From positions 1-64,000 of the forward strand of contig JBJEPW010000045.1 in the NCBI GenBank assembly GCA_051881435.1: DNA of 64,000 nucleotides, written 5' to 3'. Made by a program: the position numbers and the translations under genes. Under the pieces are notes generated by a model. The model did not search any database, was not told the DNA's origin, and saw nothing but the letters and a program-made list of their open reading frames with translations. Source of the stretch: Fimenecus sp051881435. Lineage in GTDB: Bacteria > Bacillota > Clostridia > Oscillospirales > Acutalibacteraceae. Shown here in pieces: positions 51,391-60,581 of the stretch; position 1 is the first letter of the stretch, and the number at the start of each line of letters is the position of its first letter.

Positions 51391-52770
51391 ATGAGAATAC
51401 TTTTTAAATTTCAAAAAACAGTTGTTTTTGTAATAAAAGCATTGCTTTATCTGTTTTTAATCGGAACATTTTTTGTTATTTTCGGTACAGAGTATAATTG
51501 GATTTTAAGACCATCCAGAACAGCAGGCGTAATGCTTGTAACATTTTGTGTTCTCGAAGCGGCTCTGATTGCGGTTTACGGCGGCTTTTTGATAGGCAGG
51601 CTGAAAAGTAAACCGATTATAATCTCGATGTCTTTGGCGACGGTTATAACAGATTTAGTTACACACCTCCAATTGTGTATAATGAATGTTAATGAAAATC
51701 TTAATTCTCACTTTATATATGAGTCTCCCCATCTGTTACTGTTAGTTATTTGTATACAAATTGCTTTAATTATTCTTTTTGCATATTTCGGTAATCATGT
51801 CTTTTTCACAATAAATCCACCAGAAAAATGTTGTGTGATCATTTCATCAAAATATGATTTGAATGAAATTGTTCCTAAAATTCGTAAATATAAAAAACAG
51901 TATTGCATAAACGATGTTATTATGTATAATTCACCTCAGATACTTGATGTGATTTTGAGAAATGACACTGTATTTTTTGCCGGTGTACCTACAAATGACA
52001 GAACATATCTTGTTGAGTTTTGTTATGCAAATGCAAAAAATATTTACTATAATTATGAAATATATGACCTTGTAGCCATGGGCGGCAGAAATGTGGTCTT
52101 AGATGATAAACCCGTATTTGCTGCACAGGTTCATGAAATGACCTTTGAGCAGCGTATATTAAAACGCGCTATGGATTTAATTGTTTCTTCGGTAGCTCTG
52201 ATTGTTTTGAGTCCTCTTATGCTGGTATGCGCAATTGCTATCAAGCTTGATGACGGTGGACCGGTATTTTATAAGCAGGACAGACTCACTTTACACAGGA
52301 AAGTCTTTCAAGTATATAAATTCAGAAGTATGCGTACTGATGCGGAAAAGAACGGAGCGCAATGGGCAACAAAAGATGATGATCGAGTAACACGAGTCGG
52401 TAAAATATTGAGAAAATTCCGAATTGATGAATTGCCTCAGCTCATAAACATTTTTAAAGGTGAAATGAGTTTGGTAGGTCCGCGTCCTGAACGTCCTGAA
52501 CTTGCTGTGGAATTTGAAAGGGATTTGCCGCAATTCTCATATCGTCTTAATGTTAAGGCCGGATTAACAGGTTTGGCACAAGTTTTGGGTAAATACAACA
52601 CAACTCCTGCTGACAAATTGGCTATGGATTTAATTTATGTTGAAAAATTCAGTATCTGGTATGATATTAAGCTAATTTTACAAACTTTAACAGTGTTTTT
52701 GAAAGCCTCCGACAGTACAGAGGGTTTAAAAATGATTGATATAAGCGATGAGTTTAATATAATTTATTAA
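51391..52770 (+). CDS. Undecaprenyl-phosphate sugar phosphotransferase (WcaJ type)
   Basis: A 459-residue polyisoprenyl-phosphate hexose-1-phosphate transferase that starts glycan assembly on the lipid carrier. Four N-terminal helices (about 10-150), a CoA-binding-like domain, then a membrane-embedded segment and catalytic domain with KRAMDLIVSSVALIVLSPLM, PVFYKQDRLT, KFRSMRTDAE, RKFRIDELPQLINIFKGEMS and LVGPRPERPE. The ATG at 51391 follows TTTGGAGG. The only glycan gene here, so it may serve a dispersed exopolysaccharide or glycoprotein system. Has its own promoter and terminator. Confidence 0.93.
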   Translation: MRILFKFQKTVVFVIKALLYLFLIGTFFVIFGTEYNWILRPSRTAGVMLVTFCVLEAALIAVYGGFLIGRLKSKPIIISMSLATVITDLVTHLQLCIMNVNENLNSHFIYESPHLLLLVICIQIALIILFAYFGNHVFFTINPPEKCCVIISSKYDLNEIVPKIRKYKKQYCINDVIMYNSPQILDVILRNDTVFFAGVPTNDRTYLVEFCYANAKNIYYNYEIYDLVAMGGRNVVLDDKPVFAAQVHEMTFEQRILKRAMDLIVSSVALIVLSPLMLVCAIAIKLDDGGPVFYKQDRLTLHRKVFQVYKFRSMRTDAEKNGAQWATKDDDRVTRVGKILRKFRIDELPQLINIFKGEMSLVGPRPERPELAVEFERDLPQFSYRLNVKAGLTGLAQVLGKYNTTPADKLAMDLIYVEKFSIWYDIKLILQTLTVFLKASDSTEGLKMIDISDEFNIIY

Positions 52771-52774
52771 GTGT

Positions 52775-52805
52775 AGGCAGCAGTATTATCTGCTGCCTTC
52801 TTATT
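52775..52805 (+). terminator. Terminator of the sugar transferase gene
   Basis: GGCAGCAG-TATTAT-CTGCTGCC followed by TTCTTATTCT. Confidence 0.82.
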
Positions 52806-52815
52806 CTAATTTGTA

Positions 52816-52844
52816 TTGTTTATCACGGTGTTTTATGATATACT
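52816..52844 (+). promoter_or_regulatory. Extended -10 promoter before the LCP-like gene
   Basis: TTGTTT at 52816-52821 and TATACT at 52839-52844 with 17 bases between and a TG at the extended -10 position (TGATATACT). Confidence 0.7.
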
Positions 52845-52873
52845 ATTAAAAATGATATTTTTTTGGTGTTGAA

Positions 52874-53710
52874 ATGCGTAAAAACGATATATTTAAAGAG
52901 AAAAATAAGAATAACGGTTCATTAAAGTATTTTATTATTGCTTTTGCTGTTTTTATTGTTGCTTTGGCGGCTGTTTCTGCTTATCTGTTTATGAGGTCTA
53001 TTGATTTTGACTTCGGAAACCTGATAAATGCAGAAACGGATTCAACTTCCCAATCGGAAACTGAACCTGTAAGTATAACATATTCCGTGAATGATTTAAG
53101 CGGAAAGTGCTGTGTGCTTTTTATATGCGAGGATAATAACGGTAAACTGCAATATGCCTTTTCGGTGGATACTGATTTCGGGGCAAAAAGTATGTTTATT
53201 AACGTTGTTGACGGGGCAGATAAAGCGGAATACAACGGCAGTTCGATAAGTTATACCGATTTGTATGAAAAATATCGTGTTGCCGGCGTAAAAGAAGCAT
53301 TTTCTTTTTTGAATATTGTAGCTGAAAAATATGTTGTATTTGATAAAAATGCGTTCTTAACTTTCTTTTCGGAATTTGACGGTATTTCAGTGAATGTAAA
53401 AGAGAAAGTGGATTATAAATCCGATAGTTTTAACTTGGAGTTAGATACCGGAAAACAAATTCTGTCGGCAGAGTATTTGTATAAATATCTTGAAGTCAGC
53501 AACAACCAAACTAGGGCTTCGGTGATTTGCGATATTGTGTCGGGAGTTCTTCGACCGGAGTATACCGAGAAATCGGAACGCCTTTTCAATAAATTTGTAA
53601 ATTCAACAAAAACCGATATTTCGGTAATTGACTATTCCGAGTTTATTAACAATTTGATTGTATATTCAAAAGCTGAGGATAAGTTCCTCCCGCAGATTAA
53701 ACAACCGTAG
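52874..53710 (+). CDS. Membrane-anchored LCP-like (LytR/CpsA/Psr-related) protein
   Basis: A 278-residue protein with a positively charged start, one helix (about 18-40), a Thr/Ser/Glu linker and an outer domain (about 65-278). The outer domain follows the order of the LCP fold (CCVLFICEDNNGKLQYAFSV, then YVVFDKNAFLTFFSEFDGISVNV and LDTGKQILSAEYLYKYLE), but the usual Arg/Asp catalytic motifs (PRD, and YVRxR near the end) are not seen. It may be a non-catalytic relative. It precedes a transglutaminase-like gene by 8 bases. The assignment is tentative. Confidence 0.65.
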   Translation: MRKNDIFKEKNKNNGSLKYFIIAFAVFIVALAAVSAYLFMRSIDFDFGNLINAETDSTSQSETEPVSITYSVNDLSGKCCVLFICEDNNGKLQYAFSVDTDFGAKSMFINVVDGADKAEYNGSSISYTDLYEKYRVAGVKEAFSFLNIVAEKYVVFDKNAFLTFFSEFDGISVNVKEKVDYKSDSFNLELDTGKQILSAEYLYKYLEVSNNQTRASVICDIVSGVLRPEYTEKSERLFNKFVNSTKTDISVIDYSEFINNLIVYSKAEDKFLPQIKQP

Positions 53711-53718
53711 GAGATTTT

Positions 53719-54909
53719 ATGAAAAAACAATTAGCCGTTATAGTTGCATTGGTGATGTGCGCCGTATTGTTTTCCTTAACTACTGGGATTGATTTTGGGG
53801 AAAACGCTCAGGGCAGCATAAAGGAAAAAATGCAGGAGATTTTTTCCGGTAATGAGGATGAAACCGCCCCCGATTCATTTGATTTTCAAGCTGAATTCGG
53901 CGGCAAAACAATGTATTATTATAACAATCTTGATGAAAATCTAAAAGAACATTACATTACGCTCTATAAGATTGTAAAAAATTTTGAACCTAACTGCAAT
54001 TTAGAGTTATCTCAATCCAATGCAGATAAGGTGTATTTGGCGGTATATTTTGATAATCCCGAGTTGTTTTGGATGAACAGTAATTATAAATATACGGAAA
54101 CTAAAAATCATGTCAATATTAGCCTTGAGTATAAAAACACAAAGGAAGAAGCAGATGAGTTAACAAATTCTCTAAACAAAAAGGTTAATGAACTGATTAC
54201 GGAATCTCAAAATTATTCAACTGCGTATGAAAAGGAAAAGTTCTTTCACGATTATATATGCCTGAATACGGTTTACGATGAATCTACACTGGGCAATTTC
54301 GGTGGAACTGCTTATTATCCTTTACTTAACGGTAAAGCAATTTGCGAAGGCTACGCAAAGGCAATGCAGCTTTTGCTTGACAAATCGGGAATTGAGAATT
54401 ATTTAATTGTGGGTGACGCAACAAGCGACGGCTCGACAGAAGCGCATATGTGGAACATTGTAAAAATCAACGGTAAGAATTATCACCTTGATGTAACTTG
54501 GGACGATTCTGATGATACCGATGAAATAAGCTATCGCTATTTTAATGTAACGGACACTGATATTTTATATGATCATTCAAAGCTTTCACCTGAGAATAAC
54601 AACTGTGTTTATACAGACGACAATTATTTTGTAAAAAGCGGCCGGTATTTGTATTCATTTAACGGTTACGATGAATTAACCGGCGTAACTGCCGAAGCTT
54701 TGAAATCAGGCAGAAATTATATTGAGTTCCGTTTCGACAAAAAGTCGGATTATAACAGAGCTGTTTCTGTTTTGGAAAACGATAATAAGTTCTTTTCGTT
54801 TGTCCGTAACGCCGTAAAGAAAAGCGGGCGCAAGCTTGCGGTTAATAATATTGAGTACATAAATGTTGACAACCTGAACTATATATGTTTGGTTTTTGTA
54901 GAGGAATGA
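53719..54909 (+). CDS. Secreted transglutaminase-like protein
   Basis: A 396-residue protein with an N-terminal signal-anchor and a transglutaminase-like cysteine-protease fold. The triad residues appear as Cys in GKAICEGYAKAMQLL, His in EAHMWNIVKI and Asp in YHLDVTWDD. Such domains in Firmicutes act on extracellular peptides or wall material; the substrate is unknown. The upstream half (about 50-170) is a helical region rich in Asn/Glu. It is translationally close to the LCP-like gene and ends 4 bases before folE. Confidence 0.85.
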   Translation: MKKQLAVIVALVMCAVLFSLTTGIDFGENAQGSIKEKMQEIFSGNEDETAPDSFDFQAEFGGKTMYYYNNLDENLKEHYITLYKIVKNFEPNCNLELSQSNADKVYLAVYFDNPELFWMNSNYKYTETKNHVNISLEYKNTKEEADELTNSLNKKVNELITESQNYSTAYEKEKFFHDYICLNTVYDESTLGNFGGTAYYPLLNGKAICEGYAKAMQLLLDKSGIENYLIVGDATSDGSTEAHMWNIVKINGKNYHLDVTWDDSDDTDEISYRYFNVTDTDILYDHSKLSPENNNCVYTDDNYFVKSGRYLYSFNGYDELTGVTAEALKSGRNYIEFRFDKKSDYNRAVSVLENDNKFFSFVRNAVKKSGRKLAVNNIEYINVDNLNYICLVFVEE

Positions 54910-54913
54910 TATT

Positions 54914-55477
54914 TTGGATAAAGAGAGAATTGAAAGAGCTTTCAGAGAAATTCTGATAGCAATAGGAGAAGATCCCGACCGTGAGGGTTTGGTTGAAACG
55001 CCGAAACGAGTTGCGAATATGTATGAGGAAATTTTTTCAGGGCTTTATGAAAATCCCGAAAAGCACCTGAAAATGTTCCGTGAGGGACAAAGCGATGAAA
55101 TTGTAATCGTCCGTGATATTCCCATGTATTCAATGTGTGAGCATCATTTTTTACCTTTCGTTGGCAAAGCGCACATTGCTTACATACCAAACGATGAGGG
55201 GCTTGTAATCGGGCTTTCAAAGCTTGCAAGAATAGTTAATACATATGCGCGCCGTCCGCAGTTGCAGGAGCGCCTTACAGCTCAGATTGCGGATTTCATT
55301 CAAAAGGAAATGGAACCGAGAGGCGTTGCTGTTGTTGTTGAGGCGGAGCATCTTTGTATGACAATGCGGGGAATAAGAGCTGCGGGTTCAAAAACACAGA
55401 CCTCTGCACTTCGCGGTATTATGAGAAAGGATGCACGGACAAGAGCCGAAGTTATGACTCTTTTGGGAATAAAATGA
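54914..55477 (+). CDS. folE: GTP cyclohydrolase I
   Basis: A 187-residue enzyme making 7,8-dihydroneopterin triphosphate, first step of folate synthesis. Zinc ligands and active site lie in YSMCEHHFLPF and CMTMRG; GLSKLARIVN is diagnostic. Start is TTG at 54914 with GAGGA upstream. First of four contiguous folate genes overlapping by ATGA or TAATG. Confidence 0.96.
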   Translation: MDKERIERAFREILIAIGEDPDREGLVETPKRVANMYEEIFSGLYENPEKHLKMFREGQSDEIVIVRDIPMYSMCEHHFLPFVGKAHIAYIPNDEGLVIGLSKLARIVNTYARRPQLQERLTAQIADFIQKEMEPRGVAVVVEAEHLCMTMRGIRAAGSKTQTSALRGIMRKDARTRAEVMTLLGIK

Positions 55478-56304
55478 GATTTTGCGGTAAAGATTTTAGT
55501 TTTGAACTCGGTAAAAAAACATATGTTATGGGTATTCTCAATGTAACACCCGATTCTTTTTATGACGGCGGAAAATATAATTCGCCGTCCTGTGCTGTTG
55601 AGCACGCTCGGCAAATGCTATGTGACGGAGCAGACCTTATTGATATAGGCGCTCAATCCACACGCCCGGGCCATACTCCGCTTTCCGCCGATGAGGAATT
55701 AGATATTATAAAAAATTATCTGCCGCTTGTTTTTAATGAAACGGGCGCAGTAATTTCCGTTGATACATTTTTTCCCGAGGTTGCCGAATATGCGCTGAAC
55801 AACGGCGCATCAATCGTAAATGATGTGAGCGGTATATTTAATCCTGCAATGGCGAAAATTGTTGCAAAGTATAATTGCGGCTGGATAATTATGCATACAG
55901 GCGGCGGAGACGCTTCAACGGTGCCCGAATATAAAAACGGAGTTACAAGCGATGTTATTGATTTCTTTGATAATATGCTTGAAAAGTGCGATGATTTCGG
56001 TATTTCACGCCAAAATATAATGCTGGATATGGGAATAGGCTTCGGAAAAACCTATGAGGATAATTTGGAGCTTATTAAAAATGTAAATTTACTTAAAAGG
56101 GAAGACTGCGGACTTTTAACAGCGCTTTCTTCCAAAAGGGTAATAGGCACTGCAACGGGCGCGGATGGATATGACCGTGTTTTCGGCACAATAGCGGCAG
56201 ATGTTCTGGCTATTGCAGGCGGAACCGATATGATAAGAGTACATGATGTAAAAGAAAGCGTACTGTCCGCCAAAATGGCTGATGCAGTAATGAGGAGTAT
56301 ATAA
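55474..56304 (+). CDS. folP: Dihydropteroate synthase
   Basis: A 276-residue TIM-barrel enzyme joining p-aminobenzoate to the pterin, the sulfonamide target. It has GILNVTPDSFYDGG, IDIGAQSTRPG, SVDTF and NDVSG, and the final IRVHDV. The ATG at 55474 overlaps the folE stop as ATGA; the longer upstream reading is out of frame with folE and was rejected. Note that this IGAQSTRPG replaces the more usual IGGESTRPG. Confidence 0.95.
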   Translation: MRFCGKDFSFELGKKTYVMGILNVTPDSFYDGGKYNSPSCAVEHARQMLCDGADLIDIGAQSTRPGHTPLSADEELDIIKNYLPLVFNETGAVISVDTFFPEVAEYALNNGASIVNDVSGIFNPAMAKIVAKYNCGWIIMHTGGGDASTVPEYKNGVTSDVIDFFDNMLEKCDDFGISRQNIMLDMGIGFGKTYEDNLELIKNVNLLKREDCGLLTALSSKRVIGTATGADGYDRVFGTIAADVLAIAGGTDMIRVHDVKESVLSAKMADAVMRSI

Positions 56305-56666
56305 TGGATAGAATTATAGTTAAGGGATTGGAGCTTTTTTGCTATCACGGCGTAAATCCCGAGGAAAAAACGGACGGTCAGCCCTTTATTTTCGATATTG
56401 AAGCCGATGTTTCGCTGGCTGTACCGTGCAGAACGGATTGCGTTGATGATACGGTAAGCTATGCTAAAATAATAAAAACCGTTCGCCGTGTGGCGCAAAG
56501 CGAAAAGAACGATTTGCTTGAAAGAGTGAGTCAGCGTGTTGCGGACGCTCTTTTTGATGAGTTTGAAAAGATTTCCGCATTAAAAATTACCCTTAAAAAA
56601 CCGCAGGCGCCAATCAGCGCTGATTTTGATTATGTGGCTGTGCAGATTGAGAGGACGCGCCAATGA
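56304..56666 (+). CDS. folB: Dihydroneopterin aldolase
   Basis: A 120-residue enzyme cleaving dihydroneopterin to hydroxymethyl-dihydropterin. The start MDRIIVKGLELFCYHGVNPEE and DTVSYAKIIK, LKKPQAPI are family-typical. It begins in the folP stop codon (1-base overlap) and overlaps folK by 4 bases (ATGA). Confidence 0.95.
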   Translation: MDRIIVKGLELFCYHGVNPEEKTDGQPFIFDIEADVSLAVPCRTDCVDDTVSYAKIIKTVRRVAQSEKNDLLERVSQRVADALFDEFEKISALKITLKKPQAPISADFDYVAVQIERTRQ

Positions 56667-57166
56667 ATAAAGCGTATTTAGGGATAGGTACAAATATAGG
56701 CGACCGAATGGAAAATCTTCAAAAGGCGATTGATTCTTTAAATCTGCTTCCTCTTACAAAGGTTAACGCAATATCAAATATTTATGAAACCGACCCCGTG
56801 GGCTATGATAATCAAGAGGATTTTTTAAATATTGCCGTTGAGGTTGAAACCGATTTACCTGCCGAGAGCCTTCTCGGTGCCGCTTTGGGCATAGAAGCAG
56901 GTATCGGTAGGGTGCGAACAATTAAAAACGGTCCCAGAGTTATTGATATTGACCTTTTGCTTTATGAAAACGAGGAATACAATACTCCTATCTTAACTCT
57001 GCCTCACCCAAGAATGTTTGAACGCGGCTTTGTTTTAATTCCTTTGCTTGATATTGATTTTAAAAACCCTTTGTTTGACAGAGAAAAAATTAAAAACTCC
57101 GTAAAAGCTGACGGAGTAAGGCTTTTTGCCGATAAAAATGCATTGAATATTCAGAATAAACGGTGA
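56663..57166 (+). CDS. folK: HPPK, 2-amino-4-hydroxy-6-hydroxymethyldihydropteridine diphosphokinase
   Basis: A 167-residue enzyme activating the pterin with ATP. GIGTNIGDRMENLQKAI at the start, YETDPVGYDNQEDFLN, GPRVIDIDLLLY and LPHPRMFERGFVL are diagnostic. It overlaps folB and ends 3 bases before the exonuclease gene. Confidence 0.95.
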   Translation: MNKAYLGIGTNIGDRMENLQKAIDSLNLLPLTKVNAISNIYETDPVGYDNQEDFLNIAVEVETDLPAESLLGAALGIEAGIGRVRTIKNGPRVIDIDLLLYENEEYNTPILTLPHPRMFERGFVLIPLLDIDFKNPLFDREKIKNSVKADGVRLFADKNALNIQNKR

Positions 57167-57169
57167 TTT

Positions 57170-58045
57170 ATGTATTACATAATAATGGATCTTGAATGGA
57201 ATAACTCTTATGTGAAGTCAACACAAAAATTTATAAATGAGATAATAGAAATCGGTGCGATAAAGCTTAACGATAAGCTTGAAACCGTTGATACTTTTTC
57301 GCAATTGATAAAACCTGTTATTTCAAAGAAATTGCGTTCACGCATTAAAAATCTTACCCACATAACAAATGACGATATTCAGGGAGGAAAGCCCTTTTCC
57401 GCCGTTATGACAGATTTTGAGAATTGGGTTGGTGAAGATGCGGTTATAATGACTTGGGGCGATACTGATATAAGAACATTACTCTGCAATTATAAAATGT
57501 TCCTTCAAAAAAGCAGTATCAGCTTTATAAAAAAGTATATTGATTTGCAAAAGTACTGCCAATGCTTTATTGATATGGAGAATGTTCAGCAGGCGGGGCT
57601 TTCCTATGCCGCTGAGTGTCTTAAAATTGATACTGAAAGCTTTCCGCACCACAGAGCGCTTGATGACAGTTTATTGAGCGCGGAATGTCTTAAAAAGGTA
57701 TTTGACGCTGAAAAAATAAGTGCCCATATCGTAAATTGTGACAGCGACTTTTATGCACGCCTTGCTTTCCGTCCTTATGTGATTAAAGATAAAAACGACC
57801 CGCTTATTGACAAAAGTATGTTCAACTGCTTTTGCGATATTTGCGGCGGCAAGGTAGAAACGCTGAAAAACTGGAAATTTACCAATCAGTCGTTCAGGGG
57901 AGTGTTTTTCTGCGAGCACTGTAACCGTGAATTTCGCGTTAATCTCCGTATAAAAAAGTTTTATGACAGACTTGATGTTAAACGCAATTATTCCGAGATT
58001 ATACGAACACCTGCCGAAGCTCCCGTTAAAGAGAATAATCAGTAA
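57170..58045 (+). CDS. DEDDh 3'-5' exonuclease with C-terminal zinc ribbon
   Basis: A 291-residue protein. The N-terminal exonuclease domain (about 1-185) starts IIMDLEWN with the DxE pair and shows EIIEIGAIKLN, and HHRALDDS for the catalytic His/Asp. The C-terminal part has a CDICGG...CEHCNR zinc ribbon. It resembles KapD-like exonucleases and the inhibitor-of-KinA type of Firmicutes; substrate is probably nucleic acid. It is the last gene of the folate operon with no metabolic reason visible for the link. Confidence 0.86.
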   Translation: MYYIIMDLEWNNSYVKSTQKFINEIIEIGAIKLNDKLETVDTFSQLIKPVISKKLRSRIKNLTHITNDDIQGGKPFSAVMTDFENWVGEDAVIMTWGDTDIRTLLCNYKMFLQKSSISFIKKYIDLQKYCQCFIDMENVQQAGLSYAAECLKIDTESFPHHRALDDSLLSAECLKKVFDAEKISAHIVNCDSDFYARLAFRPYVIKDKNDPLIDKSMFNCFCDICGGKVETLKNWKFTNQSFRGVFFCEHCNREFRVNLRIKKFYDRLDVKRNYSEIIRTPAEAPVKENNQ

Positions 58046-58052
58046 AAAACGA

Positions 58053-58086
58053 CCCCGTTCCGTAAGCTTACAGAACGGGGTTTCTT
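58053..58086 (+). terminator. Terminator of the folate/exonuclease operon
   Basis: CCCCGTTC pairs with GAACGGGG around a self-complementary GTAAGCTTAC centre, followed by TTTCTT. It also lies just downstream of the minus-strand serA stop. Confidence 0.85.
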
Positions 58087-58103
58087 ATATACACTTGGTA
58101 AAA

Positions 58104-59267
58104 TTATTTTATAACTCTTACTCTGATAACAGACTCAATATCGGTAACAGCCTTGATAGCATCTTCCGAAACATCGGTGTCGGTATCTATCATTGTATAA
58201 GCATATTCGCCCCTTGATTTGTTAACCATGTTGTCGATGTTAACATTTTCCGAAGCGAGAGTTGATGTGATACTGCTCACAATTCCCGCAACATTTTTAT
58301 GGATAATTGTCATTCTGTGTTTACCGTTTCTTGCAACGGAAACAGCGGGCAGGTTAACCGAGTTTGTAATATTACCGTTTTCAAGGTAATCTGCAACCTG
58401 ATTAACAGCCATAACCGCACAGTTATCCTCAGATTCGGGAGTGGAGGCACCAAGGTGGGGGATAGCGATAACGCCCGTTGCGCCTATAAGAGCGTCATTG
58501 GGGAAGTCTGTAATGTATGCCGCAACCTTGCCTTCTTCAAGGGCTTCGATAATGTCATTTGTATCAACAAGCTCACCGCGGGCAAAGTTGAGAATTCTAA
58601 CATTGTCCTTCATAACCGCAATGCTTGATTTACTTATAAGTCCCTTCGTATCGGCATTAAGGGGAAGATGTAATGTGATATAATCGGATTTTGTGAAAAT
58701 ATCGTTAATATCAGCAGTAACAGTTACCCCTGCGTTAAGAGAAGCCTTGCCTTTTTCCGAAAGGAAGGGGTCATAACCGATAACTTTCATTCCGAGGGAA
58801 GATGCCGCATTGGCAACAAGTATGCCGATAGCACCAAGTCCCACAACGCCCAAGGTCTTGCCGAGAATTTCGGGGCCTGCAAAAGCACTTTTGCCCTTTT
58901 CAACATCTTTCGGAACTGTATCTCCGTTACCCTTTAAAGTCTTTGCCCAGTCAATAGCGGGAACAATCTTTCTTGATGTGAGTAAAAGACCTGCAATAAC
59001 AAGCTCTTTAACGGCATTTGCGTTTGCGCCGGGAGTGTTGAAAACAACAATGCCTTCTTCACTGCAACGGTCAATGGGAATATTGTTTACGCCAGCGCCT
59101 GCTCTTGCAATAGCAAGTGTGTTTTCAGCGAATTCCATATCGTGCATAGCCGCGGAGCGAACAAGTATTGCATCAGGATTTGCAATTCCCGTTGCGCAGT
59201 TGTATTCGTCACTGAAATTGCAAAGACCTGTTTCTGAAATTTTATTAAGTGTAAGAATATTATACAT
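58104..59267 (-). CDS. serA: D-3-phosphoglycerate dehydrogenase
   Basis: A 387-residue NAD enzyme starting serine synthesis. The substrate and NAD domains show GAGVNNIPIDRCSEEG, GLGAIGILVANAA and HLGASTPESEDNC (with the catalytic His/Glu region), and a C-terminal ACT domain (about 315-387; HKNVAGIVSSITSTLASENV) that gives serine feedback in related enzymes. It lies 12 bases after serC with AGGAGACAGGGA as ribosome site, so serC-serA is one operon. Confidence 0.95.
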   Translation of the reverse strand: MYNILTLNKISETGLCNFSDEYNCATGIANPDAILVRSAAMHDMEFAENTLAIARAGAGVNNIPIDRCSEEGIVVFNTPGANANAVKELVIAGLLLTSRKIVPAIDWAKTLKGNGDTVPKDVEKGKSAFAGPEILGKTLGVVGLGAIGILVANAASSLGMKVIGYDPFLSEKGKASLNAGVTVTADINDIFTKSDYITLHLPLNADTKGLISKSSIAVMKDNVRILNFARGELVDTNDIIEALEEGKVAAYITDFPNDALIGATGVIAIPHLGASTPESEDNCAVMAVNQVADYLENGNITNSVNLPAVSVARNGKHRMTIIHKNVAGIVSSITSTLASENVNIDNMVNKSRGEYAYTMIDTDTDVSEDAIKAVTDIESVIRVRVIK

Positions 59268-59279
59268 TTCCCTGTCTCC

Positions 59280-60362
59280 TTATGAATTTGCTTTTTCAAA
59301 TTCTTCCATAAACTTAACAAGCTTTTCTACGCCTTCATATGGCATAGCGTTGTATATTGAAGCTCTCATACCGCCAACCGAACGGTGACCTTTAATGTTT
59401 ACAAGTCCTGCTTCGGTTGCTTCCTTAACAAATTTTGCGTTAAGTTCCTCGGACTCTGTTACAAAAGGAACATTCATAATCGAACGGTCTTTCGGGACAA
59501 CAGTACCTCTGAACATCTTGCTGTTATCAAGGAAATCGTAAAGAAGCTTTGCCTTTTTTTCGTTTCTCTCCTTCATTGCTTCAAGACCGCCTAAATCTTT
59601 GAGCCATTCAAGTACGAGTTTGCAAATATAGATTGTGTAGCAGGGGGGAGTGTTGTAAAGAGAATCATTATCGGCCATAAGCTTATAATCAAGCATAGAC
59701 GGTGTCATTTCTCTTGCATTGCCGAGTAAGTCCTCACGGATAATGCAGATTGTAAGACCTGCGGGAGCAACATTTTTCTGTGCGCCGCCGTAGAGCATAC
59801 CGAATTTGGAAACATCAATAGGCTCTGAAAGGAAACAGGAAGAAATGTCGGCAATAAGGGGAACATCTCCCGTATCAGGTAAATCACGGATAATGTTACC
59901 ATGAACGGTTTCGTTCATGCAGATATAGAAATAGTCTGCATCGGGACGAAATTCATTTTTATCCATCTCAGGAACGCATGAGAAATTCTGCTCCTTTGAT
60001 GTAGCGACAATTTTCACATCGCCGTATTTTGTTGCTTCTTTGTATGCTTTGTTTGACCACTGACCTGAAACAACATAGTCAGCCTTTCCGCTGCCGTTCA
60101 TAAAGTTTAAGGGGATAGCCGCAAACTGCGTTGAAGCGCCGCCCTGTAAAAACAGTACCTTATAATTATCGGGAATATTCATAAGCTCACGAAGAAGAGC
60201 TTCGGCGTCCTTGATAATCTTATCATACACCTTGGAACGGTGGCTCATTTCCATAACGGATTGGCCGCTGCCCTCGTAATCAAGCATTTCAGCCGCCGCT
60301 TTTTTAAGAACTTCCTCGGGGAGCATTGAAGGACCCGCAGAAAAATTGTAAACTCTTGCCAT
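59280..60362 (-). CDS. serC: Phosphoserine aminotransferase
   Basis: A 360-residue PLP enzyme of fold type I converting phosphohydroxypyruvate to phosphoserine. YNFSAGPSMLPEEVL at the start, the FLQGGASTQFAAIPLN region, DISSCFLSEPIDV and the Schiff-base lysine in GGAQKNVAPAG are diagnostic. GGAGGTAATATC lies just before the ATG. First gene of the serC-serA operon; a serB for the last step is not next to it. Confidence 0.96.
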   Translation of the reverse strand: MARVYNFSAGPSMLPEEVLKKAAAEMLDYEGSGQSVMEMSHRSKVYDKIIKDAEALLRELMNIPDNYKVLFLQGGASTQFAAIPLNFMNGSGKADYVVSGQWSNKAYKEATKYGDVKIVATSKEQNFSCVPEMDKNEFRPDADYFYICMNETVHGNIIRDLPDTGDVPLIADISSCFLSEPIDVSKFGMLYGGAQKNVAPAGLTICIIREDLLGNAREMTPSMLDYKLMADNDSLYNTPPCYTIYICKLVLEWLKDLGGLEAMKERNEKKAKLLYDFLDNSKMFRGTVVPKDRSIMNVPFVTESEELNAKFVKEATEAGLVNIKGHRSVGGMRASIYNAMPYEGVEKLVKFMEEFEKANS

Positions 60363-60431
60363 TTTGATATTACCTCCAAAAAATACACATAGCGTAATCC
60401 ATAATATGATTTTTGATTGCGCATTGTTGCC

Positions 60432-60461
60432 ATTATATCAAAATAATAATCAAAAAGTCAA
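60432..60461 (-). promoter_or_regulatory. Promoter of serC-serA (minus strand) with overlapping palindrome
   Basis: On the minus strand TTGACT (60461-60456) and TATAAT (60437-60432) have an 18-base spacer. The -35 box overlaps a palindrome GTCAA-CGAA-TTGAC at 60457-60470 that could be an operator. Confidence 0.65.
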
Positions 60462-60581
60462 CGAATTGACAAAAAAATAACAAAGTTTTTGCCATTTTCC
60501 ATATTTTATACAAGAAAATTGTGCAAAAAATTAACAAAGTCGGGGTAATATACAAAAATTCAAAAAAATTCCTGCTAATTC

